Shown: positions 8,479 to 16,566, counted from the first letter of the stretch. The stretch is 64,000 bases of DNA from an uncultured Mollicutes bacterium (GCA_945936135.1 CAMESG010000006.1:52971-116970); one strand, 5' to 3'. Translations and numbers: made by a program. Notes: generated by a model not told the origin, from the sequence alone.

Positions 8479-8961
8479 TCAGGAATTTTGGATCATCGGA
8501 ATCAAGGATTCGATGAAGGCAAGCATCGCCCCAACGGTCTTCTTGCGGATCTCGTTGCGCGTACCTTGGTAGTCCATGGGGATCGTCCAGACGGTGTCTT
8601 TGTAGGCAAGGCCTAGATAGACGCGCCCTAAAGGCGCTTCGCCTTCTTCGACGCTTGGCCCGGCGTTGCCCGTGCAGGAAACGCAGACATCAACGCCAAG
8701 GGTCGCCTTGCCGCCGATCGCCATTTGCTTGGCGACTTCCGCGGAAACGACGCCTTCGGATTGAATCGTCGAGGCCTTAACATTCGCTAGCGCTTCTTTT
8801 AATTCAGGCGAATAGGTCACAAGCGCCCCTTTGAAGACGGCGCTGGCGCCTGGAACCTCGCAAAGCAAAGAAGAGAACAATCCGGCGGTCAGGCTTTCTA
8901 CCGCCCCGATCGTCAGGCCCTTCTTGGCAAAGAAAGAGAGGATGTCGTAGGTGTTACTCAT
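8479..8961 (-). CDS. cinA: CinA C-terminal domain protein (nicotinamide-nucleotide amidohydrolase, PncC-like)
   Basis: This family deamidates nicotinamide mononucleotide and helps recycle NAD. The 160-residue protein has the CinA C-terminal domain only: AVESLTAGLFSSLL, FKGALVTYSPELK, GVVSAEVAKQMA, VSCTGNAGP and GRVYLGL are the conserved blocks. The N-terminal molybdopterin-binding-like domain found in full CinA (about 410 residues) is absent, so the protein resembles stand-alone PncC. It overlaps pgsA by eight bases and precedes recA, keeping the pgsA-cinA-recA order. Confidence 0.9.
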   Translation of the reverse strand: MSNTYDILSFFAKKGLTIGAVESLTAGLFSSLLCEVPGASAVFKGALVTYSPELKEALANVKASTIQSEGVVSAEVAKQMAIGGKATLGVDVCVSCTGNAGPSVEEGEAPLGRVYLGLAYKDTVWTIPMDYQGTRNEIRKKTVGAMLAFIESLIPMIQNS

Positions 8962-9619
8962 GGGTTTGCTCCTTGGTTTCTTTTAGAACGGCTTTATTTT
9001 GAACGACATAGATAATGCCGCTAAGAATCGAAAGAATCGTCGCGATGTAGATGAGGATGTGGGCGATGCTTAAGCCATAAACGCGCCAGGAAGCATCGAA
9101 ATAGGAGAACGGGAAGCCATTGAGCAAGACAACGGGGATCGCGACCATCTGGGCGACCGTCTTCAATTTGCCGAAGATATTCGCCGCCAAGACGACACCT
9201 TTGTTCGCCGCGACGAAGCGCAGGGTATCCACGACCAAGTCGCGAAGCACCATGAGGATGACGCAGAAAACGGGGATCGTAAGCTGGTTGCTTGCAAAGC
9301 TAGAAGGCACGCAAAGGAAGATGAGCATCGAATTGACGAGCATCTTATCCGCGATCGGATCAAGGAACTTTCCTAAATCCGTAACCATGTTCCACTTCCT
9401 CGCGAGATGGCCATCCACCGCATCGGTGCTCGCCGCGATCACAAAGACGATAAAAGCGATCAAATAGATCAAGGAAATCCCGGTATCGCCAAGGACGATG
9501 TCTTCGTAAAGGCCATAGCGTCCCAAGATCGAAAACACAAGCAAAACCACCAAAAGCACCGCAACCAAGACAATGCGGGCAAGGGTGATTTTCGTTGGGA
9601 GATTTATCTTGGTTTTCAT
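8954..9619 (-). CDS. pgsA: CDP-diacylglycerol-glycerol-3-phosphate 3-phosphatidyltransferase
   Basis: PgsA makes phosphatidylglycerol phosphate, the first step to phosphatidylglycerol. The CDP-alcohol phosphatidyltransferase signature D-G-x2-A-R-x8-G-x3-D-x3-D is visible as DAVDGHLARKW...DLGKFLDPIADK near residues 65-90. Several membrane helices are predicted by eye, starting at residue 12. At 221 residues it is longer than the usual roughly 190 because of an inserted loop near YEDIVLGDTG. It lies directly downstream of the RNase P RNA gene with only about 16 bases between, and no strong ribosome binding site is apparent. Confidence 0.93.
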   Translation of the reverse strand: MKTKINLPTKITLARIVLVAVLLVVLLVFSILGRYGLYEDIVLGDTGISLIYLIAFIVFVIAASTDAVDGHLARKWNMVTDLGKFLDPIADKMLVNSMLIFLCVPSSFASNQLTIPVFCVILMVLRDLVVDTLRFVAANKGVVLAANIFGKLKTVAQMVAIPVVLLNGFPFSYFDASWRVYGLSIAHILIYIATILSILSGIIYVVQNKAVLKETKEQTHE

Positions 9620-9635
9620 TGTTACATTCTTGATA

Positions 9636-9966
9636 GCATCCGACCCTATAAGCCATGTTTTGTCTAGGACAGCAATTTATCTCAGGTTTCCCTGGCCCCT
9701 TTGGCTTCGTTTCGCCTCCGGAACTTCCCCTACCAATTTTGGGTTTCTCGCTTGCGGGGTTTGCCTCGTTTCATCTTGGCGTCGCCGCCAAGCTCGTCTC
9801 TGTGGTACGTTTATGGGTTCTGGGCCGCGAGGGTCCTTCGCCTGCCGTTGCGCGCTACCGCACGTAGGGTTATTTTTTCCCCTACCGCAATCACTACCGC
9901 CATCGCAGGCGGTGCGAGCATGGACTTTCCTCTCCTTTGAAGGAGCAGCCATCCGGGTCGGATTGT
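9636..9966 (-). ncRNA. rnpB: RNase P RNA
   Basis: Read on the minus strand the segment has the conserved parts of bacterial RNase P RNA: GAGGAAAGTCCATGCTCGC near the 5' end, CAGAACCCATAAACG-type and CACAGAGACGAGC blocks in the middle, and ACAAAACATGGCTTATAGG near the 3' end. The ends pair as helix P1 (ATCCGACCC at the 5' end, GGGTCGGAT at the 3' end), which fixes the boundaries to within a few bases. It follows the gpsB stop by about five bases, the same neighbour as in Bacillus, and it explains the gene-free stretch between gpsB and pgsA. Confidence 0.95.
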
Positions 9967-9970
9967 TCGC

Positions 9971-10333
9971 TTATTTCAGCGTTCGCGGGTCAATGCCTTT
10001 TTGATAGCAGGCCCGCTCCAAGCGGTCGATGTATTGGACCGTTTGAATGTCGAGGGTTCGATCCTTGTCGCTGCTTACGCCCTGCAAACGGGCTTGGGCT
10101 TTGGCGAGGTCGACGGAACGTTCTCTTGCTTCATCTTGCATCTTCTTGAGCTTGGTCTCAAGCGATTGGATGTAGTTCTGCACTTCCTTGGCATACTCGT
10201 CATACGCCTGGTAATCGGCGATCACGAGATCCAAGAACTGATCGACTTCGTCGGGATCATAGCCCTTCACGTTTTTCTTGAACACCTTGTGAAGGATGGA
10301 TTCCGCGGTCAAATTTAAAGATTTTTCGTCCAT
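9971..10333 (-). CDS. gpsB: Cell-division protein GpsB (DivIVA family)
   Basis: GpsB is a small DivIVA-like coiled-coil protein that coordinates septal and peripheral wall synthesis. The 120-residue protein has the DivIVA N-terminal membrane-binding domain (HKVFKKNVKGYDPDEVDQFL), a coiled coil over about residues 45-85 and a short C-terminal helix (TVQYIDRLERACY). A TATAAT box and a short leader with AGAGG precede the ATG. Adjacency to rnpB matches Bacillus. Its presence suggests a cell with peptidoglycan or at least a conserved division machine. Confidence 0.9.
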   Translation of the reverse strand: MDEKSLNLTAESILHKVFKKNVKGYDPDEVDQFLDLVIADYQAYDEYAKEVQNYIQSLETKLKKMQDEARERSVDLAKAQARLQGVSSDKDRTLDIQTVQYIDRLERACYQKGIDPRTLK

Positions 10334-10447
10334 CGAATTGCCTCTTGAATATTATAGACGAAGGGGGACGAATTACAAGAATTCGCGCTTTTGGAAAATG
10401 AAAGAAAATCCAAAGAAAAATGCCTTCTCTTCCCCCTTCCTTATCTA

Positions 10448-10456
10448 TGCTACAAT
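10448..10456 (+). promoter_or_regulatory. Extended -10 promoter of the exonuclease gene, nine bases before its ATG
   Basis: TGCTACAAT is an extended -10 element. The hexamer ends nine bases before the ATG at 10466, so transcription would start within about three bases of the start codon, giving a leaderless or nearly leaderless mRNA. Confidence 0.6.
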
Positions 10457-10465
10457 TTCCGCGCT

Positions 10466-11191
10466 ATGAAACCCCTGCGCGATCGCATTCGAAACAAAAA
10501 AGCTCTCTGCTTCATCGACTTAGAAGGAACCCAATTGTCCCACGAGATCATCGAGATTGGGGCGTATCGCGTAACCTTGAAAAAAGATGGATCCTTCAGC
10601 AAGGTCTATCCGCCCTTTAAGCGTTATGTGATCCCAAAGCATAGAATCGGCTCCTTCGTCACGAAGCTCACAGGCATCACCGAGAAGCAGATCGATAGAG
10701 AAGCGATCTCCTATCGCCAAATGCTCAATGATTTCGTGAAATATCTCGGACGCGATTTCGAATCCACTCTCTTTATCGCCTATGGCAACCAAGACGGGGC
10801 GATGTTCACCCACTCCGCGGAGAACAACCTCGATGCCTCGGAAGAGATCAGCCGTCGCATCTCCAAAAACGTCTTTGACTTCTCGGCCTTCCTTGGCGCC
10901 TATCTCCGTAGCGAATCCAACAACATCTATAGCCTTGAACACGCCTGCGAGCACTTCAACATTTCCTTCCAAGGACAAGCCCATGACGCTTTAGCAGACG
11001 CCAAGAACTTGATGCTCCTCTACCAGAAAGTCGATGAGCAGCCGGAACTCGTGGCCAAAGAATATAAGCGCACCCTGACGACCGCGCCGCAAACGCCGCG
11101 CCCTTTGCGCATCCTCCTTCGCAAGCTCAAAGAGAAGAAAACCATCACCGAGCAAGATTGGGACGAGGCCATCTTGGAAAGTTTGAAATGA
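10466..11191 (+). CDS. DEDDh-type 3'-5' exonuclease
   Basis: The 241-residue protein belongs to the RNase T/DnaQ exonuclease superfamily. The Exo I motif is CFIDLEGTQLSHEIIEIG (Asp-x-Glu), Exo II lies near FIAYGNQDG and Exo III is GQAHDALADAKN with the DEDDh histidine. It may trim nucleic acids; the exact substrate is not evident. The open frame extends 25 codons further upstream, but the promoter -10 box lies in that part, so I start at 10466. There is no ribosome binding site. Its stop overlaps the recU ATG (ATGA), so the two are coupled. Confidence 0.85.
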   Translation: MKPLRDRIRNKKALCFIDLEGTQLSHEIIEIGAYRVTLKKDGSFSKVYPPFKRYVIPKHRIGSFVTKLTGITEKQIDREAISYRQMLNDFVKYLGRDFESTLFIAYGNQDGAMFTHSAENNLDASEEISRRISKNVFDFSAFLGAYLRSESNNIYSLEHACEHFNISFQGQAHDALADAKNLMLLYQKVDEQPELVAKEYKRTLTTAPQTPRPLRILLRKLKEKKTITEQDWDEAILESLK

Positions 11192-11811
11192 GCCCGATCC
11201 ATTACCCAAAAGGCAGCGTTCCGCCCCTTGCGAAAGAGACGCAAAGCCAAAAGAAAGCACGCAAAAGCCCTACTTCTGCGCGTTCGTTGATGAAAATCGC
11301 CCCTGGCAATCGCGGGATGTCTTTCGAAGCGATGATCAACGAGTCCAACGCTTATTACAAGGAAAAGGGTCTTTGCCTCGTTACCAAAAGGCCGACGCCG
11401 ATCAAGGTGTTAAGCGTCGATTATGAACATGGTCCGAGGATCACGGACGCCTTCTACGAAAAGCAAAGCACGACGGACTATAACGGGGTCTATCAAGGGC
11501 ATTACCTCGACTTCGAGGCCAAGGAAACCCAGAGCAAGACCTCCTTTCCTCTTGCGAACATCCCCATCCAGCAAATCGAGCACCTCGAAGGGGTGATCGA
11601 GCAAGGGGGCATCGCCTTCTTCTTGATCCATTTCGCGAAGTTCCAAGAAACCTACTTGATCCCCGCGTCCATGGTCACTTCGTTTTACCACGAGAAAAAA
11701 CGGGCCTCCATCCCTTACGAGACCTTCCGGCGTGATGGCTATCTCGTCAACGAGGGACTTCGGCCACGTCTTGATTATTTACCGGTCTTAGTCAAAGCCT
11801 TCAACCTATAA
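11188..11811 (+). CDS. recU: Holliday junction resolvase RecU
   Basis: RecU cuts four-way junctions during recombination and chromosome segregation in Firmicutes. The 207-residue protein shows GNRGMSFEAMINESNAYY near residue 45, VDYEHGPRITDAFYEKQS, the catalytic block GHYLDFEAKET and a C-terminal QQIEHLEGVIEQGG. The start is the ATG in the ATGA overlap with the exonuclease gene. The 3' end overlaps nth, on the opposite strand, by 37 bases. The usual Firmicutes partner ponA is not next to it here. Confidence 0.93.
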   Translation: MSPIHYPKGSVPPLAKETQSQKKARKSPTSARSLMKIAPGNRGMSFEAMINESNAYYKEKGLCLVTKRPTPIKVLSVDYEHGPRITDAFYEKQSTTDYNGVYQGHYLDFEAKETQSKTSFPLANIPIQQIEHLEGVIEQGGIAFFLIHFAKFQETYLIPASMVTSFYHEKKRASIPYETFRRDGYLVNEGLRPRLDYLPVLVKAFNL

Positions 11812-12422
11812 GGACAAATCGAAGATAAACCGCACCGATTGCATTCGGGGTTTCTCGCGTGACAGATTTCGCGTCCAAAGGCGATGATCCGATGGTGAAG
11901 GAGGATCCAAGATTCCTTAGGGAAGATCTTCTCCAATTTCTTTTCGATCCTTTCAGGTTCATCGCTTTCTTTCGCGTAGCCGTTTCTCCTGCTGACTCTC
12001 GCGACATGGGTGTCGACGGGGATCGAAGGACGGGCAAAGCATTCCGCGGTGACGACGTTCGCCGTCTTGATGCCGACGCCAGGTAAAGAAGTCAGTTCTT
12101 CCATAGAAGAAGGGACGCTGCCTTGATGTAGCTCAACAAGCTTTTTCGAAAGCAAGGAAAGGTTCTTCGCCTTGTTATGGAAGAGCCCCAAGGTTTTGAT
12201 GCATGCTTCTAGATCTTCGATGCTTGCCTTAGACATCGAAAAGGGATCTGGGTACTTCTCGAAAAGATTCGGCGTCACTTTATTGACGGATTCATCCGTG
12301 GTTTGGGCGCTTAGCATCACCGCGACAAGGGCTTCGAAGGGATTATGAAACACAAGGGAACAATGCGCATCCGGGAAGGCTTGTTCGAGATAAGTTGCAA
12401 AAAGGGTAGGATCACTCTTCAT
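11775..12422 (-). CDS. nth: Endonuclease III
   Basis: Nth is a DNA glycosylase/AP lyase that removes oxidised pyrimidines. The HhH motif LTSLPGVGIKTANVV with its catalytic Lys, the catalytic Asp in VDTHVARVSRR, and the C-terminal iron-sulfur loop C-x6-C-x2-C-x5-C (CHARNPECNRCGLSSIC) are complete. I start at MKSDPTLF (12422), 215 residues; an in-frame ATG lies seven codons upstream. The start lies inside the end of dnaD, so the two genes are coupled. The 3' end overlaps recU head-on. Confidence 0.94.
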   Translation of the reverse strand: MKSDPTLFATYLEQAFPDAHCSLVFHNPFEALVAVMLSAQTTDESVNKVTPNLFEKYPDPFSMSKASIEDLEACIKTLGLFHNKAKNLSLLSKKLVELHQGSVPSSMEELTSLPGVGIKTANVVTAECFARPSIPVDTHVARVSRRNGYAKESDEPERIEKKLEKIFPKESWILLHHRIIAFGREICHARNPECNRCGLSSICPYRLKALTKTGK

Positions 12423-13089
12423 CGGTAGGAACCCAGGGGACATTTAGGATGCGCATGGTCTCTTCCATGTCTTTATCCCAATCCTCAGATACAGCGGTCG
12501 CGCCCTCTTTGCGAATGTCGTCGTTAGCGCGCATTTCGCGCAACCTCTTGCCGACGCTCTTGAAGTTCTTTAAACCCTTCAATAAGCAATCCTCGACCGC
12601 GTCTTGGATCTGCAAGGCGCGATATCCATCGTCAAGAAAGGTATTGATCTGCTGTTGATCAAAAGGAGAAAGGGTTTTGTTCCACTTCTTTTGGATGAAG
12701 GAATATAGGGTATCCAAATCCTTGGAACGCTGGAAATCATGAAGGTTTTGGTTCTTGCGGGTGACGTCATCGCTGAAGCGCTTGCTAAGAATCGCATTCA
12801 GGGGTTCAAGGGACATGCGATAAACCGTTTTTCCGTTGCTCGTATCCGGGACGTACTTCACTAGGCCCCTAGAAACAAGGCCTGAAAGCAAAGAATCGGC
12901 CTCATCGCTTTTGAAGTTGGTCTTCGCGATCAGCATGTCCGCGGTCACCATCGAGTTTTGCTGTTGGAGCAAATGTTGGATCATGAAAAGGGTGACGAGT
13001 TCTTTCTCGCTGATCCCGAGTTTTTTGTAGTATTCAAGCAGCATGTACTGGAAGTCAAATCCAGCCGCGGGGATAAAGGCAGAGGTCAT
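12412..13089 (-). CDS. dnaD: DnaD-family replication initiation protein
   Basis: DnaD helps load the replicative helicase in low-GC Firmicutes. The N-terminal part (about 1-110) is a winged-helix domain (ISEKELVTLFMIQHLL, SGLVSRGLVKY). The C-terminal part (about 125-200) is the DnaB_2/DnaD domain with the YxxxIxxxW-like segment LYSFIQKKWNKTLSPFD and QDAVEDCLLKGLKNF. The order dnaD-nth matches Bacillus. Only one base separates it from the upstream CCA-enzyme-like gene. Confidence 0.88.
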   Translation of the reverse strand: MTSAFIPAAGFDFQYMLLEYYKKLGISEKELVTLFMIQHLLQQQNSMVTADMLIAKTNFKSDEADSLLSGLVSRGLVKYVPDTSNGKTVYRMSLEPLNAILSKRFSDDVTRKNQNLHDFQRSKDLDTLYSFIQKKWNKTLSPFDQQQINTFLDDGYRALQIQDAVEDCLLKGLKNFKSVGKRLREMRANDDIRKEGATAVSEDWDKDMEETMRILNVPWVPTDEE

Positions 13090-13090
13090 C

Positions 13091-13696
13091 TTATTCTTTG
13101 TTCCTTTCCATTTTCACTTTTTCAGGGTTGAGGGTTTCCAGCAACCCTTCATTTTCTTTTAAGGCGTTTAGGGTTTCTTCTTCGATCTTGAATCCCAAGC
13201 GTTTCGCGAAACGATACGCCCTTAGGATCCTCAAGGGATCTTCTTCGATTCGCTTCTTCGGATCCCCGATAAAACGGATCGTCTTCCCTTCCAAATCGTT
13301 TCGACCTTCATGGAAGTCGAGGATCTTCCCTTCCTTATCTATATATAAGGCATTGATCGTGAAATCTCGACGAACCGAATCAAGAAGGGGACCTCTGACG
13401 AACCGGACAAACCCAGGGTGGCGATGATCCTTGTAGTCTCCTTCTTCTCGGAAGGTCGTGATGTCGATGGTTTGCCCTTCTTCTTTGACCTGAATGCTTC
13501 CAAATGATGCGTAACGATCGATGCAATTCGGAAGGAAGGCTTTCTCTTCTTCCGGAGTCGCATCGGTCGCGAAGTCAAGATCCGCAGGGACCTTTCCTAA
13601 CAAGAGGTCGCGACTGCTTCCTCCAACAAGATAGAGGTGGAAGCCATGGGCTTCGTAAAGCGCGGCGTAACGAAGGAAGGTCTTGGGCAATTCCAT
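13091..13696 (-). CDS. Short CCA-adding-enzyme-like nucleotidyltransferase
   Basis: The 201-residue protein has the head of class II tRNA nucleotidyltransferases: LVGGSSRDLLLG, the metal-binding DLDFAT, SVRRDFTINALYID and EEDPLRILRAYRFAKRLGF. It stops soon after, at a neck-like helix (LLETLNPEKVK). Full enzymes have about 370-450 residues with body and tail domains that hold the tRNA; these are missing. No further family sequence is evident downstream, where dnaD begins one base later. It could be a minimal or fragmentary CCA or poly(A) enzyme. A TGCTAGAAT extended -10 lies eight bases before the ATG with no proper ribosome binding site. Confidence 0.8.
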   Translation of the reverse strand: MELPKTFLRYAALYEAHGFHLYLVGGSSRDLLLGKVPADLDFATDATPEEEKAFLPNCIDRYASFGSIQVKEEGQTIDITTFREEGDYKDHRHPGFVRFVRGPLLDSVRRDFTINALYIDKEGKILDFHEGRNDLEGKTIRFIGDPKKRIEEDPLRILRAYRFAKRLGFKIEEETLNALKENEGLLETLNPEKVKMERNKE

Positions 13697-13719
13697 GGCC
13701 CCTTATTCTAGCACGCGCG

Positions 13720-13750
13720 CAAAAGAAAACCGCCCCTGAATAGAGGCGGC
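13720..13750 (-). terminator. hup terminator
   Basis: On the minus strand CCGCCTC and GGGGCGG form a 7-bp stem followed by TTTTCTTTT, about 20 bases after the hup stop and just before the promoter of the next gene. Confidence 0.8.
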
Positions 13751-13769
13751 AGTTCAATAAATAAGAGAA

Positions 13770-14045
13770 TTACTTATTGAGTTCTTCCTTCAAGCTCTTG
13801 GAGAGTTTGAAGCTGACGGACTTCGAAGCGGGGATTTCGATCTTGTCGCCGGTGGACGGATTGGTTCCGCCGCGAGCGGCACGTTCTTTCTTCTCGAAGA
13901 TGCCGAAGCCAGAGATCTTGACGGCTTCGCCATTGAGAAGGGCGGCCTTCACAATTTCGATCGCTTCGTCAATGGCCGTTTCCGCGTCCTTGCGGGAAAG
14001 AACACCTTTTTCAGCGATTGCGCTAATCAAATCATTTTTGTTCAT
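13770..14045 (-). CDS. hup: DNA-binding protein HU
   Basis: HU is the main histone-like protein of the nucleoid. The 91-residue sequence is typical: MNKNDLISAIAEKGVLSRKD, GFGIFEKKERAARGG, the DNA-binding arm with GTNPSTGDKIEIPASK and SVSFKLSKSLKEELN. TAGGAGG precedes the ATG. Transcription should start from a TTGCAA-17-TATATT promoter about 35 bases upstream and end at the terminator at 13720-13750, so it is monocistronic. Confidence 0.97.
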   Translation of the reverse strand: MNKNDLISAIAEKGVLSRKDAETAIDEAIEIVKAALLNGEAVKISGFGIFEKKERAARGGTNPSTGDKIEIPASKSVSFKLSKSLKEELNK

Positions 14046-14077
14046 GAGATTTACCTCCTAGGGGTTTGAACACAATA

Positions 14078-14106
14078 AATATAAGTTCCCATCGAGCCTT
14101 TTGCAA
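14078..14106 (-). promoter_or_regulatory. hup promoter
   Basis: On the minus strand TTGCAA (-35), 17 bases, then TATATT (-10). It sits about 35 bases before the hup start codon. Confidence 0.65.
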
Positions 14107-14135
14107 AACTTTTTTCCACAATTGACGAAAAAATG

Positions 14136-14149
14136 TGAAAGCGCTTACA
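14136..14149. promoter_or_regulatory. cre-like site (CcpA operator match)
   Basis: TGAAAGCGCTTACA fits the catabolite-response element consensus TGWAANCGNTNWCA at every position. It lies about 30 bases upstream of the hup -35 box in the AT-rich gap 14046-14291. No other gene in this gap is convincing. Confidence 0.5.
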
Positions 14150-14291
14150 ATTTCGAAAGGCTCGATAGATTCGATAAATTTACGTTATCTAGCCAATCAA
14201 AGGATTTCCGAAACCTCAAAAACCAAAAAATATACTTTTTCTTAGAAAATCGAAAAATCAAGAAAAGCCTAGTTTCTTTTTAAGTTACTTC

Positions 14292-15596
14292 CTATTTCTT
14301 GATGCGGTAAATGATGTTGATCGGCGTTCCTTGGAAGTTAAAGGTCTCACGGAGACGGTTTTCCAAGTAACGGGTATAGGAGAAATGGGCGTAATGGGGG
14401 TCGTTGGAGAAAAAGACAAAGGTCGGGGGATTCACCGAAACCTGGTTCGCATAGAAGATCTTCAAACGACCATGGTTGAATTCCGGGGTCGGGTTCATGT
14501 TCTGCGCGTCTTGGATGATCTGGTTCAAAATGGAGGTTGGGATCCTTCTGCAAGAAGATTCATAAGCTTCTTTGACCGCGGGCAAAATCTTTTCCATTCC
14601 CTTGCCCGTCAATGCGCTGACGAAAATAATCTGCGCAAAATCAAGGAATTTGAACTTCTTTCTTATTTCGGTGGCAAACTGCTCCTGCATCATGCCTTTC
14701 GGCGCAAGATCCCATTTATTGACGACGACGACGATCGCTTTCTTGGCTTCTAACGCATAGCCCGAAACGTGACGGTCTTGATCCAAAATGCCAACGGAAG
14801 CATCGATGACCATGATGCCGACCTTCGAGCGGTCAATCGCCGACAGGGCGCGTAACGCCGCGTACTTATCCACCGCCTCATAGATCTTGCCGCGCTTATT
14901 CAAACCCGCGGTATCGATCGCGACGTAGTTCTGTCCATCGCGAGAGAAGGGGGTGTCGATGGAGTCGCGGGTCGTTCCCGCGAGGTCTTTGACGATGACG
15001 CGGTCTTCGCCCAAAATCGCATTGGTCAAAGAGCTCTTGCCGACGTTAGGACGTCCAATGAAGCAAAAAGGGATCGCGTCTTCGTATTCTTCAATGCTCT
15101 TTTCAGGAAGCAAGGAAATAATGCGATCCAATAGGTCGCCGATACCAATGCCATGGGCACCAGAAACCGGCAAGGGATCGCCTAAACCCAGGGAATAGAA
15201 TTCTTGGCTATCCCCGATCATCTGACGGTTATCCACCTTATTGACCGCAAGGATCACAGGTTTGTTGGTTGAATAAAGCATCTTGGCGACGGCGCGGTCT
15301 TCGCCCGAGACGCCTTTGCGTCCATCAACGATAAAAACGATGACGTCCGCTTCTTCAAGAGCGATCTCGACTTGGGCACGGATCTCTTCGCGGAACGGGG
15401 CTTTGCGGATTTCAATTCCGCCCGTATCGACGACGCGGAAGGTGCGAGTCAGCCATTCGCCCGTGCCATAAAGGCGATCACGGGTAACGCCCGGGGTATC
15501 TTCGACAATCGAAAGGCGTTCTCCAACCATGCGGTTGAAGATGGTGCTTTTGCCAACATTCGGGGCACCAACAAGTGCCACAAGTCCTAGTGGCAT
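14292..15596 (-). CDS. der: Ribosome-associated GTPase Der (EngA)
   Basis: Der has two GTPase domains in tandem and acts in 50S subunit assembly. The 434-residue sequence shows G1 of domain 1 as GAPNVGKST, DTGG (G3) and NKVD (G4); domain 2 has GRPNVGKSS, DTAGL and NKWD. The C-terminal KH-like domain includes RLKIFYANQVSVNPPTFVFF. The start overlaps the end of cmk by ten bases; cmk-der pairing is common in Firmicutes. Confidence 0.97.
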   Translation of the reverse strand: MPLGLVALVGAPNVGKSTIFNRMVGERLSIVEDTPGVTRDRLYGTGEWLTRTFRVVDTGGIEIRKAPFREEIRAQVEIALEEADVIVFIVDGRKGVSGEDRAVAKMLYSTNKPVILAVNKVDNRQMIGDSQEFYSLGLGDPLPVSGAHGIGIGDLLDRIISLLPEKSIEEYEDAIPFCFIGRPNVGKSSLTNAILGEDRVIVKDLAGTTRDSIDTPFSRDGQNYVAIDTAGLNKRGKIYEAVDKYAALRALSAIDRSKVGIMVIDASVGILDQDRHVSGYALEAKKAIVVVVNKWDLAPKGMMQEQFATEIRKKFKFLDFAQIIFVSALTGKGMEKILPAVKEAYESSCRRIPTSILNQIIQDAQNMNPTPEFNHGRLKIFYANQVSVNPPTFVFFSNDPHYAHFSYTRYLENRLRETFNFQGTPINIIYRIKK

Positions 15597-16264
15597 GCTT
15601 TCACCCCCGTCTTATCTTCGACGATCTTCAAAATGGCTTGGACCACTTCTTCAATACCCATATCCGAGGTGTCCAAAGGGATGGCGTCTTCCGCCTGCAT
15701 AAGGGGGTCGAAATCGCGATGGGAATCGATGTAATCGCGACGTTTCACGTCTTCGATGACATCCTCCAACGAGGTTGGAATTCCTTTTTCGAGGTTTTCA
15801 AGATATCTGCGTTTTGCGCGCGTTTCCGCGGAAGCGATCTGGAAAATCTTCACTTGGGCACGCGGCAAAACGTAGGAACCGATGTCACGCCCGTCCATGA
15901 CGACATTGCCTTTCTCGCCAAGTTCTCTTTGAAGATCAATCAAGGCAAGGCGGATGGCTTTGTACGATGCAATATAGGAAACATTCGAGGAAACGTTTGG
16001 CTCGCGGATCGCGCGGGTAACGTCGTGCCCGCAGACAAAGACCTTGCCATCTTCTGCTAAATCAATGCTCACTTCCGGAATCAAGGAGCAGCTTGCTTCC
16101 TCGTTCTTTGGATCGAGTCCACGGTAAAGAACGTACCACGTGAAAGCGCGATACATCGCTCCCGTATCGATATAGATGAAACCAAGACGTTTCGCGACGA
16201 TCTTCGCGACCGTGCTTTTCCCTGCGGCGGCAGGGCCATCGATGGCAATCGCAACGTGGCTCAT
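15587..16264 (-). CDS. cmk: Cytidylate kinase
   Basis: Cmk phosphorylates CMP and dCMP. The P-loop IDGPAAAGKSTVAK is at residue 7, followed by YIDTGAMYRAFT, the NMP-binding segment with DVTRAIREPNVSSNVS, and VMDGRDIGSYVLP. The start at 16264 has AGGGAG nine bases upstream; the open frame runs ten codons further. It overlaps der downstream and shares four bases with a small membrane-protein gene upstream. Confidence 0.95.
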   Translation of the reverse strand: MSHVAIAIDGPAAAGKSTVAKIVAKRLGFIYIDTGAMYRAFTWYVLYRGLDPKNEEASCSLIPEVSIDLAEDGKVFVCGHDVTRAIREPNVSSNVSYIASYKAIRLALIDLQRELGEKGNVVMDGRDIGSYVLPRAQVKIFQIASAETRAKRRYLENLEKGIPTSLEDVIEDVKRRDYIDSHRDFDPLMQAEDAIPLDTSDMGIEEVVQAILKIVEDKTGVKACH

Positions 16265-16566
16265 GACATTCTCCCTAAAATTAAAACACCCCAAACAATG
16301 AAACCCGCCAATAAAAGAAGACCGACGATGGCTTGAGCAATATAGAGCCTCTTTTTGGAGCGAAGATAATTCGCGTTGATGTCGTACTTCTTGTTGTGGT
16401 TGCGTGAAAGATCGGCGTGGACAAAGTCCGCGGCGGCCTCCGGGGTCATCGCGCGTTGAACCTTTTCATGTTGTTCTTCCGTCAACGTCGAAGTCTTGAA
16501 TTCTTCCGAAGACATCCTCCGGATTGAATCCCGGTATTTCGCGTAACGTTCCATGCGGCTTTCCAT
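16261..16566 (-). CDS. Small single-pass membrane protein, unknown function
   Basis: The 101-residue protein has a charged N-terminal two thirds (MESRMERYAKYRDSIRRM, HADLSRNHNKKYDIN) and one C-terminal membrane helix (about residues 79-98, IAQAIVGLLLLAGFIVWGVLI). I do not recognise a family. It overlaps the cmk start by four bases and is the first gene of the cmk-der unit. I start at the ATG at 16566, seven bases after a TAAAAT -10-like box; an upstream ATG (16584) is possible. There is no ribosome binding site. Confidence 0.7.
   Translation of the reverse strand: MESRMERYAKYRDSIRRMSSEEFKTSTLTEEQHEKVQRAMTPEAAADFVHADLSRNHNKKYDINANYLRSKKRLYIAQAIVGLLLLAGFIVWGVLILGRMS

Noticed and set aside
14101..14283. 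60-codon open frame between hup and der
   Set aside because: AT-rich, no ribosome binding site, overlaps the hup promoter and the cre-like site; no recognisable protein features.
15225..15245. TTATCCAC-like DnaA boxes suggesting a replication origin
   Set aside because: They lie inside the conserved der coding sequence, are isolated and lack an AT-rich unwinding region or dnaA nearby.
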